Shown piece by piece: positions 1 to 9,700 of a stretch of DNA of 32,478 nucleotides. The position numbers and the translations under genes are program-made. The first letter of the stretch is position 1, and each line of letters opens with the position of its first letter. The stretch is from Methylococcales bacterium (GTDB lineage Bacteria > Pseudomonadota > Gammaproteobacteria > Methylococcales > Methylomonadaceae), in assembly GCA_003584895.1 (NCBI GenBank), contig QVQF01000056.1:1-32478 (forward strand), given 5' to 3'. The notes beneath the pieces were generated by a model. The model did not search any database, had not been told where the DNA came from, and saw nothing but the letters and a program-made list of their open reading frames with translations.

Positions 1-71
1 AGGGGCGCGGCATGGATGCCGCGCGTCGGTAGGAGGGCAGGAAGCCCTCTCTACCGACCCCCGACAAAACC
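1..71. repeat. Nested palindromic repeat, copy 1 (left part cut by window edge)
   Basis: Two adjacent hairpins are seen. The first has a 9-bp stem at 5-13 and 16-24 with a GG loop. The second runs 25-58: an 8-bp and a 6-bp stem segment separated by a one-base bulge, with loop AGGAA. A right arm reading roughly CCCGACAAAACC follows at 60-71. The second copy at 31384-31476 is in the same orientation and has the matching left arm, which for this copy would lie before position 1. The first-hairpin stems of the two copies differ by a C-G to T-A pair exchange that keeps pairing. This is a dispersed non-coding repeat of REP or MITE type; an ORF across it on either strand is not credible. Confidence 0.85.
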
Positions 72-244
72 GAGGAGCGCAGGAAGCAGCGGCAATCGAG
101 CCGCCTTTTCTTTGGATACTTTCTTTTGGCGGAGCAAAAGAAAGTATCTCGCCTTCGGGTGCGAATACCCGATTAAAACAACCGTCGCGATAGCGACCTC
201 ATTATTTGTTTTTTTATAAACCGCTAAATGGCTGCGTAACATCA
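72..244. repeat. Composite dispersed repeat with hairpins
   Basis: A perfect 13-bp inverted repeat, GATACTTTCTTTT at 115-127 and AAAAGAAAGTATC at 136-148, has an 8-nt loop. It is followed by small hairpins at 156-171 (CGGGT/ACCCG) and 184-197 (GTCGC/GCGAC). The last 27 bases (218-244) recur at 30083-30109 with one mismatch. The hairpin at 184-197, read on the minus strand and followed by GGTTGTTTT, could also act as a weak terminator for the gene ending at 253. Assignment as a mobile or REP-like element is inference from repetition and structure. Confidence 0.7.
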
Positions 245-252
245 GTTAAAAA

Positions 253-858
253 TTAAGGCGTACAGTTAACAACGACTTCATCACTATAATGACCAATCTC
301 TTTGTCTTTCAAGATATAAGTGGCACAGTAGTGTCGCAACTCAGGCTTGCCTATTTCCAATAAAGGCCGCATATCTATAAAAGGTGAAACGCTGGCTCGA
401 ATGAGTAATACCCAATCCGCATCATTCTCACGTTTGCTATAAATATTGACGCCATCACTATTGTATTTGCTGAAATTTAAGATAACCACACCATCGGTCT
501 GATCAATGCCACTCAATTCAGGATGAGAGGTGCTTAAGTCATGACTATCTTTTACTCCGACAATACCTAATTGAGCACCTAAACCGTCACTATAAGTGGC
601 GCGTGCTTTAATGCGGCGCGCTTCTGCCCTGATTAAATTAACGATATGATTGCGGCTATCATTTTTATCGGCTGTCGCCTGTTTAGCTTGTGCTGCGGCA
701 TCATTAAGATGATCAATCTTAGCGTGGAAGTCCGATTTAGCTGCTGTCAACGCTGCCAGATCAACGGCAGCTATTTCGTTATCAGTACTGATTTGAGTTA
801 TAAAATGATCAACCCAAACCAATAAATCGTTATCGGCCGTTGGTACAAAATCAGACAT
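253..858 (-). CDS. Uncharacterised 201-residue protein, helical N-terminus plus beta-rich C-terminus
   Basis: The start ATG is preceded by AAGGAA at good spacing, so the start is well supported. There is no signal peptide or membrane segment. Residues about 1-95 are rich in Ala, Asp, Lys and Glu and look helical. Residues about 120-200 look beta-rich (VNIYSKRENDADWVLLIRAS, then a segment ending in YSDEVVVNC) and resemble a fibronectin-type-III-like fold. Proteins of this size and layout occur as hypothetical proteins in several environmental bacteria, as far as I recall, but I know no function. It stands alone between repeats, with its stop codon 8 nt from the end of a dispersed repeat. No activity can be inferred. 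Confidence 0.75.
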   Translation of the reverse strand: MSDFVPTADNDLLVWVDHFITQISTDNEIAAVDLAALTAAKSDFHAKIDHLNDAAAQAKQATADKNDSRNHIVNLIRAEARRIKARATYSDGLGAQLGIVGVKDSHDLSTSHPELSGIDQTDGVVILNFSKYNSDGVNIYSKRENDADWVLLIRASVSPFIDMRPLLEIGKPELRHYCATYILKDKEIGHYSDEVVVNCTP

Positions 859-1652
859 AGTAAATTCCTTAATTGAGTAAATAATCGGGTATAAAAAAAA
901 CTGCAGGAGATTACGCTGTGCTTTTCAGCTTTAGCTAGACCGCCTATTAGGATGTAGCATTCCTTAATGGGTATTTACAACTCGTCGTTTACGCTTTTGG
1001 AACCGTTCAAGTCGGCTAATGGAGCTTCTACGACCCCTAATGGAAGTCTCATGCTTGTCCACAACTAGTGCATGACCGTTCAGCGAACTATCAAGCCTGT
1101 ATAAAAAACGTCCATGGCCGTGAAATACATTAAAAACCTAGCTCGTAGCCCTTCCATTAGCAGTCCTAGAAGCTCCATTAGCCGGCATGAACGTTCAAAA
1201 AGTCGGCGTGAGTCTTCTAGAAAATGACTTTGGGTTTGCTTTGCAAATAACGGAGTGATCTTTAAGACTAGCGGGTGATCCGCTAAATCAAAAAACCTAG
1301 CCTCTCGCCAACTTAAACCCATCTATTCAATATAACAATACTGAACTAAAAAGCTATTTCGCTAACTAATAGACTTCGGCGCAGAGTTTATTATCTATGC
1401 ACTAAGTCAGTCAATCCGTAGAACTACTGACTAAGGGCATTAACAGCAAAACAAAAACAATTACTGCCCCATAAATAGTATGGCAGTCGTTTTTTAAACT
1501 CATCGGGATAGGTAGTTCTACGCATTTAAATTCACTAATGTTTATGGCAATATTTAAACGTATTCAGATACTAAGCGCATTCAAGGCCTGACATGACAAT
1601 ACCACTTTGAAAATATCTGAGCCATTCAACTACGCAATACGGCTAACAACTC
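859..1652. other. 794-bp region without a convincing gene
   Basis: The stretch is AT-rich and holds the large inverted repeat at 994-1202. It also has a 7-bp hairpin (AGTCAGT 1405-1411 with ACTGACT 1426-1432) and an 11-bp inverted pair, CGTAGAACTAC at 1417-1427 with GTAGTTCTACG at 1512-1522. One 80-codon minus-strand ORF (1080-1322) lacks a ribosome binding site and is built largely from the inverted repeat, so I do not call it. The promoter of the 253-858 gene should lie at the left end. I saw no tRNA-like or known riboswitch signature. Confidence 0.5.
994..1202. repeat. Long imperfect inverted repeat (arms about 52 bp)
   Basis: The left arm is 994-1046 and the right arm 1151-1202. Over the inner 36 bases, 32 match in reverse complement; the outer part (CTTTTGGAACCGTTCA against CTTTTTGAACGTTCA) matches with one substitution and a one-base gap. 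Each arm contains two copies of CTAATGGA about 20 bases apart. The spacer is about 104 bp. RNA or DNA from this region could fold into one long hairpin. No transposase lies inside. It may be a dispersed repeat of the host genome or a small non-autonomous element. Confidence 0.75.
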
Positions 1653-1910
1653 ATGACCTTACGAACTATTATTTCTTGCGACCGATGTAACTTACGACGA
1701 TTAAAATCGATAGAATTTCGTCGTGGTATCCGAGAGGGTTCACGCACTGGACGAAGGCTATCTGATGGTCGCTCATGGATAGAAGCAGACGATGATTACG
1801 CCATTAGAAATGGCTGGCTTTTTAGCTCAGATGGGCAACATATCTGTCCTAGCTGCCAAGCTGAAAATGCAGATCTCGTAAAAACTTACGATACGATGAT
1901 TTATAAATAG
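1653..1910 (+). CDS. Small CxxC...CxxC putative zinc-binding protein
   Basis: The 85-residue product has an N-terminal CDRC pair (residues 9-12) and a C-terminal CPSC pair in HICPSC near residue 68. This is the spacing expected of a small zinc ribbon split by an insert. The middle is charged and Arg-rich, and the segment GWLFSSDGQHICP resembles short phage or plasmid-associated hypothetical proteins. No strong Shine-Dalgarno sequence precedes the ATG, and no neighbour suggests a partner. Zinc binding is inferred from the cysteines; the function is unknown. It could be a decayed or orphan gene. Confidence 0.5.
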   Translation: MTLRTIISCDRCNLRRLKSIEFRRGIREGSRTGRRLSDGRSWIEADDDYAIRNGWLFSSDGQHICPSCQAENADLVKTYDTMIYK

Positions 1911-1959
1911 CCTTATGAATCTTAAGCAATAAGTTACTCGCCTTATTTTCTGTAGCCGA

Positions 1960-2643
1960 CTAAGCTAATAAAGCCGCAATAAGACCGGTTAAAAAGATAC
2001 CGTCGAACGTCCCCGCACCACCGATGACAGCGACAGATGTACCGAGCTTAGCAATATTTTTAATACGCAGTAGATCTGCACCTATTAAGACACCCAACAC
2101 GCCACTCATATAAGCTAATTGCGCAGCGTGCTCAGGATCAATCAATAAAGCCAATAAAGCAGCGCTTAAAGGTGCCAAAAAGATCGGCATACCTACACCA
2201 AAGCCAGGAATTAATTGACTCGACTTATAACTCAACAGCGTAATCGCAAACACGCCTATGATAATTTTGATAGGGTCTATGAGCTGTAGCGATATGAAAT
2301 AAAGACTTAAACCTAGTGGAATTAAACAACCACCGACATTAACCGCAATGATGACTTTATCACTGAGTATTTTCGGAGCTGAACCCAAAATTACTTTTTG
2401 AAGCACCCATTTAACAGGAAAACCCTGCTCTGGATTACGTAATTGCAACAAAGGTAAATTAATACCGCTACCCACTAATGACCCTATCAGTAACAGTAAG
2501 GACTCTTGAGGCGTTAAGCCCAGTTTGGCAAAGGCGATCTGAAAGAGATCTACTTGCAATACTGCGATAAAAAAAATGGCTACTATAGAAAACAGTAAGG
2601 CGTATTTTATTGGCATCGGTGATCTTTTATGAAGTATATTCAA
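1960..2643 (-). CDS. DUF1614 family integral membrane protein
   Basis: The protein is strongly hydrophobic, with about seven predicted membrane segments from residue 12 onward. Its C-terminal segment GGAGTFDGIFLTG and preceding GADLLRI motif are typical of the DUF1614 family of conserved bacterial membrane proteins of unknown function. A longer ORF reaches 2721 but would overlap the upstream Tim44-like gene. I prefer the TTG at 2643, which has AAGG 7 nt upstream and gives a short basic leader; the ATG at 2616 is the alternative. It lies 41 bp behind the Tim44-like gene on the same strand, so the two are probably co-transcribed. Confidence 0.75.
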   Translation of the reverse strand: MNILHKRSPMPIKYALLFSIVAIFFIAVLQVDLFQIAFAKLGLTPQESLLLLIGSLVGSGINLPLLQLRNPEQGFPVKWVLQKVILGSAPKILSDKVIIAVNVGGCLIPLGLSLYFISLQLIDPIKIIIGVFAITLLSYKSSQLIPGFGVGMPIFLAPLSAALLALLIDPEHAAQLAYMSGVLGVLIGADLLRIKNIAKLGTSVAVIGGAGTFDGIFLTGLIAALLA

Positions 2644-2684
2644 TACCCTACCTTTGCCAAACAGCAAAGGTAATTCTTTGAAGC

Positions 2685-3590
2685 TTAATCTTCCAACTGC
2701 TGTATTCCATCTAGCAACCATTTAGGTTGTAGACTGGCTTTTGGTTTAACAAAATGCCAGATTTCTTTAATCTGTTCGGTAGAACCATTAAGGTCTTCAC
2801 GCATAATGGCGTCAAATAACACCGTGGCTTGCAGTTCAGATCCTATTTCCCGTACTTCTAATAATTCAGCCTCTAACTTTAATAAATCCGTGACATTATC
2901 AGTCGTCGATGCTTTGAGTTGAGATTGAATTTCAGCAAACACCTTATCCGTGCTTAAGCCTCTAATTTCAGCTAAATCTTTAGCATCCCAAGCTTTTTGT
3001 AAAGTGCTATAAGCTATTTTTGCGCCTGCCAAGAAAGCGTTACTATCAAAACCTACTGGAATAGTACTTTGTTGAACATTTTGAGTGACAGATGTGTCAG
3101 CCTGTTTTTTAAATAAAATATCCGTATTAAATCCAGTCGGCTTAGATGACATCCCCGGTGATTGAGCATCATAAGCACTACGTTGGTAAGATTGCTGTTG
3201 AGCTGCACCCGCTTTAGCCGCAAATAATTTATACAGCAGAAAAGCGATGCCGGCTAAAACTAGAATATCCATAAAATTAATATTCTCAAAAGCACCACCA
3301 AAGAATAAAGCGCCTAATAAGCCGCCCAAGGCTAAACCACCTAGCATACCCATCATGCCGCCTCGTTGAGACATGCCTTGTCTTGCCATCTGATTTTGAT
3401 TTGTTGCCTGTTGTTGACTGGCGGAACGACTAGGCGGTAAAGCCGATCGTTGAAAAGGTGCATTGTAAGAGGGCCTGCTACCGAAAGAACTGCCGCCACC
3501 AAAACGCTTAGCTTCAGCATCAGTCATGCCCGATAACACCAAGCAAACGCCGATCACCAAGAAAGCAACCATAGAGCTATATTTATTCAT
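2685..3590 (-). CDS. Tim44-like domain protein, exported or membrane anchored
   Basis: The 301-residue protein starts with a signal peptide (residues 1-28, ending AEA). Next are a Gly/Ser/Gln/Met-rich low-complexity stretch and two Gly-rich hydrophobic segments (about 80-100 and 107-123). The C-terminal domain (about 180-300) ends in IWHFVKPKASLQPKWLLDGI, the hallmark of bacterial Tim44-like proteins. AGGTGA precedes the ATG. In mitochondria the related domain binds membranes and the import motor; in bacteria the role is unknown. The neighbouring DUF1614 membrane protein is a likely partner by operon context only. Confidence 0.85.
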   Translation of the reverse strand: MNKYSSMVAFLVIGVCLVLSGMTDAEAKRFGGGSSFGSRPSYNAPFQRSALPPSRSASQQQATNQNQMARQGMSQRGGMMGMLGGLALGGLLGALFFGGAFENINFMDILVLAGIAFLLYKLFAAKAGAAQQQSYQRSAYDAQSPGMSSKPTGFNTDILFKKQADTSVTQNVQQSTIPVGFDSNAFLAGAKIAYSTLQKAWDAKDLAEIRGLSTDKVFAEIQSQLKASTTDNVTDLLKLEAELLEVREIGSELQATVLFDAIMREDLNGSTEQIKEIWHFVKPKASLQPKWLLDGIQQLED

Positions 3591-3749
3591 GAAATCACCT
3601 GAGTTTAGTAAGTTGTCATCGTTTTAGTCTACAATCAACTATCATTCAGCTACTAAGCACTTAAAACTAAGTCAATGCGCTGCTTTTAAAGTATGATTGC
3701 TATAAGTTAGCTGGATTTTTACTACTGTCACTAATATAACATAGGCCGC

Positions 3750-4154
3750 ATGTTTCCAACACTACGCAAATTTTTGATCATTTTCCTAACGATACTACAA
3801 TTGTTTGCTCCGTTAGTTCATGCTCATGCGAGTGATTCCCATACCAATCAGGGCTTTCATGTGCCAGGCCTAGAACACTATAGCAGCCGCCATGAATCGT
3901 CTGCTTATATTAAAGCTCGCTCCTCCCTTAATGCTTGCGTCGATGGCGTATTGGTTGGCGTCGGTTTAGGCCTTAAACAAAAACTAAACGCCACACAACT
4001 TAATACTGATAACAGCTATTCTCTGCCTATGCAGGTATCGCTATTATCTAGCGTGGCTTTGCCATTAAAAATCTATGATTCAGGACAAAGACAACCTTTA
4101 CTTGCTAGGTTATTGGCGTCACCACCTCCATCTAGAGCCCCACCTAGTTTATAA
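3750..4154 (+). CDS. Small secreted protein at head of metal-efflux operon
   Basis: The 134-residue product has a clear signal peptide ending near HAHA (residues 1-27). A His-containing mature N-terminus follows (several His between residues 24 and 48, including GFHVPGLEHYSSRHE). A Gly/Val segment (VLVGVGLGL) and a Pro-rich C-terminus complete it. It lies about 100 bp upstream of the RND efflux genes on the same strand. Its His content and position suggest a periplasmic accessory for metal handling, but that is inference. I do not recognise a named domain. The start has only a weak AGG upstream. Confidence 0.65.
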   Translation: MFPTLRKFLIIFLTILQLFAPLVHAHASDSHTNQGFHVPGLEHYSSRHESSAYIKARSSLNACVDGVLVGVGLGLKQKLNATQLNTDNSYSLPMQVSLLSSVALPLKIYDSGQRQPLLARLLASPPPSRAPPSL

Positions 4155-4220
4155 ATCCATCTCGTTTTCTCAAGATGCTTTATGTATCTTTATAAATAAA
4201 CGCTAGTACGCGTTTTATCC

Positions 4221-4240
4221 TATCACGCGGTGATAACCGC
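4221..4240. promoter_or_regulatory. Candidate operator or hairpin just upstream of the efflux channel gene
   Basis: TATCAC and GTGATA form 6-bp inverted arms around GCG (4221-4235). Overlapping this, GCGGT and ACCGC can pair around GATA (4227-4240). The site ends 12 nt before the ATG at 4253, where a repressor or an mRNA hairpin could limit translation. No metal regulator gene is adjacent, so this is only a candidate. Confidence 0.3.
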
Positions 4241-4252
4241 ATTGAGCTTACT

Positions 4253-5563
4253 ATGTTTTTCTTAGATGTGTTCAGAAAACCTGCGCCCTATCTCCCGCTA
4301 GTCTCAGTTTCTTTTCTATCTGCGCTATTACTGGCGTTACCTTTTCCGACTTATGCCCTAGCCTCAGATTGGCAAAATACAGAAACAGCTCATGCCGTCG
4401 ATCATCACGATCCTATTGATATTGATGCAACGTTAAACTTGGTTAAGCTCATTGATTTAACCATGGAAAAATATCCCGATACCACTTGGCTGAATGCCCT
4501 AGAAGAAGAGGCTGCAGCGATAAATGACCGCAGTAAAAGCTGGACGGCTGGAGCAGCGCAAGCCTCTCTGGGTTATCAGTCTATCAGCTCTTTTAAGCTT
4601 AACTACGGCACCGTAGGCCTACAAGTACCGCTATGGAATTTAGGACAACGCGATGCTGAGCATCAACTGGCCAATCAAGCAGAAACCAGTGCGGTAGCTC
4701 AAGCGTCTGCCATTAAATTACGAGTGGCTGGCTTAGTTAGAGGCGCTTTATGGGACATGGATCTTGCCAAAATACGCTATGAACAAGCCCAAGCGGAACT
4801 TGGCATTTATGAACGTTTATTAAGCAGCATACAGCGCCGAGTTGAATTGGGAGATTTACCCCGTGCGGATGAATTATTAGCAAAATCTGAATTATTACAA
4901 AAACGCTCAACGTTTACGATTGCTGAAGCGGAGCTTATGCATAGCCGTAAACGCTACACCTCGATCACGCAAATAAATAAAGTACCGCTACACTATGAAG
5001 AAGAGTTAGTCGCTTTAAAGGAGTTTGGACAAAATCACCCTATCTTAACGGCTATTAATCATCAGATTGAGCACAAACAAGCCGAATTAAATGCCCTTAA
5101 AGCCATAGGCTCTGGCCAAAGTCATGCTATTGCCGGCTTATTAAGCGATGAAGGTAATGATGCCCGCAGCAATAAAGCCGAGTTTTTTAATGTCGGCGTC
5201 AGCGTGCCTTTTGGCGGCAGTGCTCATGCTCAACCCCATATTGCAGCGATTAATGTCGAACTCAATAAGCTCATCGCTGAACGCGCCCAAATGAACCGCA
5301 GCTTAGAGCAAGCACATCACGAAGCTGAACATAATCTAGAAGTTAATCGTGTTGAACTCGATACCGCTAATGAACAAAAAGCCGTTTCCGAAGAGCTATT
5401 AACCATGACTCAATTGGCCTTTTCGGTAGGTGAACTTCATTTACTGGATTTATTAAAAATTGAGTCCAGAACCCAACAAGCCATACTTTATGCTAAAGAA
5501 CGTGCTGTTATGCTACAACGAGATAAAGCGCTGTATAACCAAGCCGTAGGGATGATGCCATGA
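4253..5563 (+). CDS. TolC-family outer membrane channel of RND metal efflux (CusC/CzcC type)
   Basis: The 436-residue protein begins with a signal peptide (residues 1-37, ending YALA). Two long alpha-helical outer-membrane-efflux repeats follow, rich in Ala, Glu, Gln and Leu (about 120-250 and 320-430), with beta segments such as LQVPLWNLGQ and VGVSVPFGG where the barrel strands lie. It would form the trimeric outer-membrane duct of the efflux complex. A His/Asp stretch (AHAVDHHDPIDID) sits early in the mature protein. Its stop overlaps the start of the adaptor gene by 4 bp (ATGA), so the proteins are translationally coupled. Confidence 0.9.
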   Translation: MFFLDVFRKPAPYLPLVSVSFLSALLLALPFPTYALASDWQNTETAHAVDHHDPIDIDATLNLVKLIDLTMEKYPDTTWLNALEEEAAAINDRSKSWTAGAAQASLGYQSISSFKLNYGTVGLQVPLWNLGQRDAEHQLANQAETSAVAQASAIKLRVAGLVRGALWDMDLAKIRYEQAQAELGIYERLLSSIQRRVELGDLPRADELLAKSELLQKRSTFTIAEAELMHSRKRYTSITQINKVPLHYEEELVALKEFGQNHPILTAINHQIEHKQAELNALKAIGSGQSHAIAGLLSDEGNDARSNKAEFFNVGVSVPFGGSAHAQPHIAAINVELNKLIAERAQMNRSLEQAHHEAEHNLEVNRVELDTANEQKAVSEELLTMTQLAFSVGELHLLDLLKIESRTQQAILYAKERAVMLQRDKALYNQAVGMMP

Positions 5564-6714
5564 AATTAGCTAAGTGTAAGTCACAAATCTCAATCGTCAA
5601 AACATCTGCTGCGTTATGTCTGCTCTTAACCAGCGTAGCTTACCTCCCCTATCTAGGGGCCGCTGAGAACGCTATCGTTATTAGCCAAGATTATGTAAAT
5701 AATTTAGGCATTATTCTAGGCAAGCTCACACCGGCTAAACAAATACCCTTGTTAACAGCCCCAGCCAAAGTGGTTATTCCACCCGCACATGAATACATTG
5801 TCAGCGCTTCACAAGCCGGACTGATTACTAAACTCAATGCCGCTTTAGGCGATACCGTTAAAAAAGGTCAAATATTAGCTCTGCTGAACAGCCCAGACCT
5901 GCTATCGATGCAACGTCTTTATCTTAAAGCTGTCAGCGAAATGCAATTAAGTGAATTTAGTTATCAACGCGATCAAAAACTAGCCGCAGAAGGAGTCATT
6001 GCCGAACGACGCTGGCAGGAAACCAGCAGTCTTTATAATACCTTTGTCTCTGAAGTCAATGAGCATAAGCAATTATTAGAAATTGCGGGCATGACTAGCG
6101 AGGAAATTAATAAACTGACTAAGACGCGCCAACTAAGTAGCCAACTGAGTGTACATGCGCCTATTTCAGGGGTGGTTATGGATCGCATGGCGGTAGCAGG
6201 TGAGCGTATGGGTATCTTGGCACCGCTATACCGTATCGCTAATCTGGACGAGCTTTGGTTAGAAATCAATATTCCTCATGAACATATAGGCCAAATTAAA
6301 ATAGGTGACCAAGTTCACATTGAAAATAGTCCTATTGATGCACAAATAACCTTATTAGGACAAAGCGTTAATCCAGAAAATCAAACCCTGCTGGCACGGG
6401 CGACGATTAAGGATTCTAAAGATCTTATTAAGCAGCACGCCTCAGTGCGTGCCGGACAATCCATTAATACCCAAATTATTCAAGCCAGCGATAATGCTGT
6501 TTTTAAAGTGCCCAATACCGCGATTGCCCAAAATGATGGCCTCGCTTATATTTTTATCCGTACTCAAGACGGATTTACCGTCAGCGCCATTACTGTCATA
6601 GGTAAACAGGGTGATGAATCCATCATTAGCGGCAACCTAAGCGGAGATGAAAGTATTGCAATTAGAGGCGCCGTAGCACTCAAAGCCAATTGGCTGGGCT
6701 TAGGAGCTGAATAA
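5560..6714 (+). CDS. HlyD/CusB-type periplasmic adaptor of RND metal efflux
   Basis: The 384-residue protein has an N-terminal signal peptide. The lipoyl-like half-motif GDTVKKGQILALLNSPDLL lies at about 97-115, followed by a helical hairpin (about 115-190) and the second lipoyl half with APISGVV near residue 200. Beta-barrel and membrane-proximal domains follow. This order is that of membrane fusion proteins linking the inner-membrane pump to the TolC-type channel. I see no CusF-like C-terminal extension, and the Met clusters of classical CusB are absent, so the metal is not predicted from this gene. It overlaps the channel gene by 4 bp upstream and the pump gene by 1 bp downstream (TAATG). 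Confidence 0.9.
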   Translation: MKLAKCKSQISIVKTSAALCLLLTSVAYLPYLGAAENAIVISQDYVNNLGIILGKLTPAKQIPLLTAPAKVVIPPAHEYIVSASQAGLITKLNAALGDTVKKGQILALLNSPDLLSMQRLYLKAVSEMQLSEFSYQRDQKLAAEGVIAERRWQETSSLYNTFVSEVNEHKQLLEIAGMTSEEINKLTKTRQLSSQLSVHAPISGVVMDRMAVAGERMGILAPLYRIANLDELWLEINIPHEHIGQIKIGDQVHIENSPIDAQITLLGQSVNPENQTLLARATIKDSKDLIKQHASVRAGQSINTQIIQASDNAVFKVPNTAIAQNDGLAYIFIRTQDGFTVSAITVIGKQGDESIISGNLSGDESIAIRGAVALKANWLGLGAE

Positions 6715-9700
6715 TGGGAGGCCTAATTCGTTTTGCGCTCAGTCAGCGTTTACTAATGATGATTGCAGTACTGCTGCTGTCAGGTGCGGGTTATTACGCT
6801 TTTAAAAATATCCCTATCGATGCCTTTCCTGAAGTATCTCCGACGCAGGTAAAAATCATCGTTAAAGCGCCCGGCATGACGCCTGAAGAAGTGGAAGCAC
6901 GTATTACTGCCCCCATTGAAATTGAGCTGTTGGGTATTCCTCATCAGACCATGCTCCGTTCTATTGCCAAATATGCGTTAACCGATATTACCGTTGATTT
7001 TGCTGAAGGTACGGATATTTACTGGGCGCGTCAGCAAATTGCCGAACGCCTCAATACTCTATGGACGAACTTGCCTGCCGGTGTACAAGGCGGCATAGCT
7101 CCGATGACCACGCCCTTGGGTGAAATGTTCATGTTTACTATAGAGGGTGGTGACTTAAGTCTCATGGAACGAAGAGACTTACTGGATTGGGTCATACGTC
7201 CGGCACTGCGCACAGTTTCTGGTGTCGCTGATGTCAATTCCCTAGGTGGTTTGGTGAGAAGTTTTGAGGTCACACCTGATAATACTAGGCTGACGGCTAG
7301 AGGTATCAGCATAGAAAAACTCATGGCTACCTTGCAAAACAATAACCGTAATGACGGCGCAGGTCGGATGAGTGATGGTGAAGAAGCGCTCATCGTGCGT
7401 GCAGAAGGTCGCATCAAAACCTTGACTGATGTCAGCACTCTAGTCGTCGATAATAAAAATGGCATTCCAATTACGGTTGCCGATGTTGCCGATGTGAATA
7501 TCGGTGCCTTAACACGCTATGGTGCCGTCAGTAAAAATGGTGAAGGAGAAGCGGTAACTGGATTGGTACTCAGTTTACGCGGCGCTAATGCCAGAAAAAC
7601 CATCACGGGTATAGAACAGAAATTGGCACAAATCAGCCCTAGCTTTCCTATAGGCGTCACTGCCCAAGTCTTTTATAATCGAGGCGACTTGGTCGATAAA
7701 GCAGTAAGCACGGTGTTACATGCCTTATTAGAAGCGGTTGCCTTGGTGATCATTTTATTGATTTTATTTCTAGGAAATTTACGTGCCGCATTAGTGGTAG
7801 CTCTAGCGCTACCCCTAGCAGCTCTATTTACCTTTATATTAATGAAAACCATGGACATGTCGGCAAACTTGATGAGCTTGGGCGGACTGGCCATTGCTAT
7901 CGGTATGCTGGTAGATGCCGCTGTCGTGGTCGTTGAAAATGTCATTACCCATTTAGCAAACGTCGAAAAAGCCCAACGCTTGCCCCGATTGCATGTTATT
8001 TATAGAGCCACTTGTGAAGTCGCAGGCCCCGTGACTTCTGGAATTTTAATTATTATTATCGTTTTCTTACCCTTACTGACACTGCAAGGTTTAGAAGGCA
8101 AATTATTTACACCCGTCGCTTTAACCATTGTTTTTGCACTCAGTGGTTCGCTGATTTTGTCATTGTCAGTCATTCCCGTATTAGCGTCTTATTTGCTCAA
8201 AGAAGTCTCTCACGAAGAGCCTTGGCTGCCTAGGCAGTTACAAAAAGCTTACCAACCCGCCTTGTTATGGTGCTTAGCACATAGTCAACGCGTATTTACA
8301 GCTGCGGGAATATTATTGGCTGTTACTATATTGGTCTTTACCCAAATAGGCAGCACTTTTATGCCGACTATGGATGAAGGCGATATTATTTTACAGCTAG
8401 AAAAACTACCCTCAATTACCTTGGCACAATCCGTCGCCTTAGATGGGCAAGTGCAAAAAAACCTGCTTAAACATATCCCAGAAATAGCGACGATAGTTTC
8501 GAGAGTCGGCGCAGATGAACTGGGCCTTGATCCTATGGGTTTAAATGAAACCGATACTTTCTTGGTGCTTAAACCTAAAGATCAGTGGCGAATGGCGAGT
8601 AAAGAGGTTTTAATCGAAGAAATACGCAAGGTTATGGCCCAAACGCCTGGCATCGCTTTTGGTTTTACTCAACCTATAGAAATGCGGGTATCAGAAATGC
8701 TTACTGGTACACGAGGTGATGTCGCCGTTAAATTGTTCGGTACGGACCTAGGCGTTTTAAATGAAAAAGCTAATGCCATTGCCGAAACCCTAAGGCATAT
8801 CAAAGGTTCTAGTGATGTCTTTGCCAAACAAAATGACGGCATGCAATTTTTATCCGTCAATATCGATAAGTTGGCGGCTGGTCGTCTAGGCTTAGATAGC
8901 GATAGTATTGAAACATTATTACGCGCCCAAATTGAAGGTTTAAACTTAGGCATCGTTCAAGAAGGCATTAAACGTACACCGTTGATTTTACGTGGCAACA
9001 GCAACACGGCTAATTTTGACGATCTGCAGATTAGCTTAGCTAATGGCAGCCATGTGCCCGTATCAACCATAGCCACTATAAAAAAAGTAGAGGGCGTGGT
9101 TTCTGTTAGTCGCGAGCGTGGTCAGCGCTTTGTCGTGATACGCAGTAATGTTCAAGATCGTGATTTAGTCGGCTTTGTCGAAGAAGCTCGTAAAGCTGTT
9201 GCTGAAAATGTAGCCTTGCCCACCGGCTATACTCTAGAATTTGGCGGCCAATTTGAAAACCAACAACGAGCCGCGGCCACTCTTTCCTTAGTAGTGCCTA
9301 TATCCTTAGTACTGATTTTTTTGTTGTTGTTTTCAACTTTTGGCTCAGTACGTCAAGCCGTACTGGTACTATCCAACATTCCATTGGCTATGGTCGGTGG
9401 CGTATTTGCCCTATGGCTTTCAGGTGAATATTTATCTGTGCCAGCCTCAGTGGGCTTTATCGCTTTATTGGGCATAGCCGTACTCAATGGCGTGGTCATG
9501 GTCAGTTATTTCAATCAACTCAAAGCAACCGGCATGGATTTACTGAATGTGGTCACCTTAGGATCATCACGTCGGTTAAGACCTGTCATGATGACTGCCA
9601 GTATCGCTGCCTTCGGCTTAATTCCTCTGTTATTTGCCAGTGGACCCGGCTCAGAAATTCAAAGACCTTTAGCCATTGTGGTCATCGGTGGCCTAGTATC

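Noticed and set aside
16-242. Overlapping ORFs on both strands at the left edge
   Set aside because: They translate hairpin repeats that recur elsewhere as non-coding sequence.
1080-1322. 80-codon minus-strand ORF
   Set aside because: No ribosome binding site; about a third of it is the right arm of the inverted repeat and its product looks like translated repeat sequence.
3726-3743. Pho-box-like CTGTCAC-N4-ATAACAT (11/14)
   Set aside because: It ends 6 bp before the ATG at 3750, leaving no room for a -10 and start site; kept as a reminder that 11/14 matches occur by chance.
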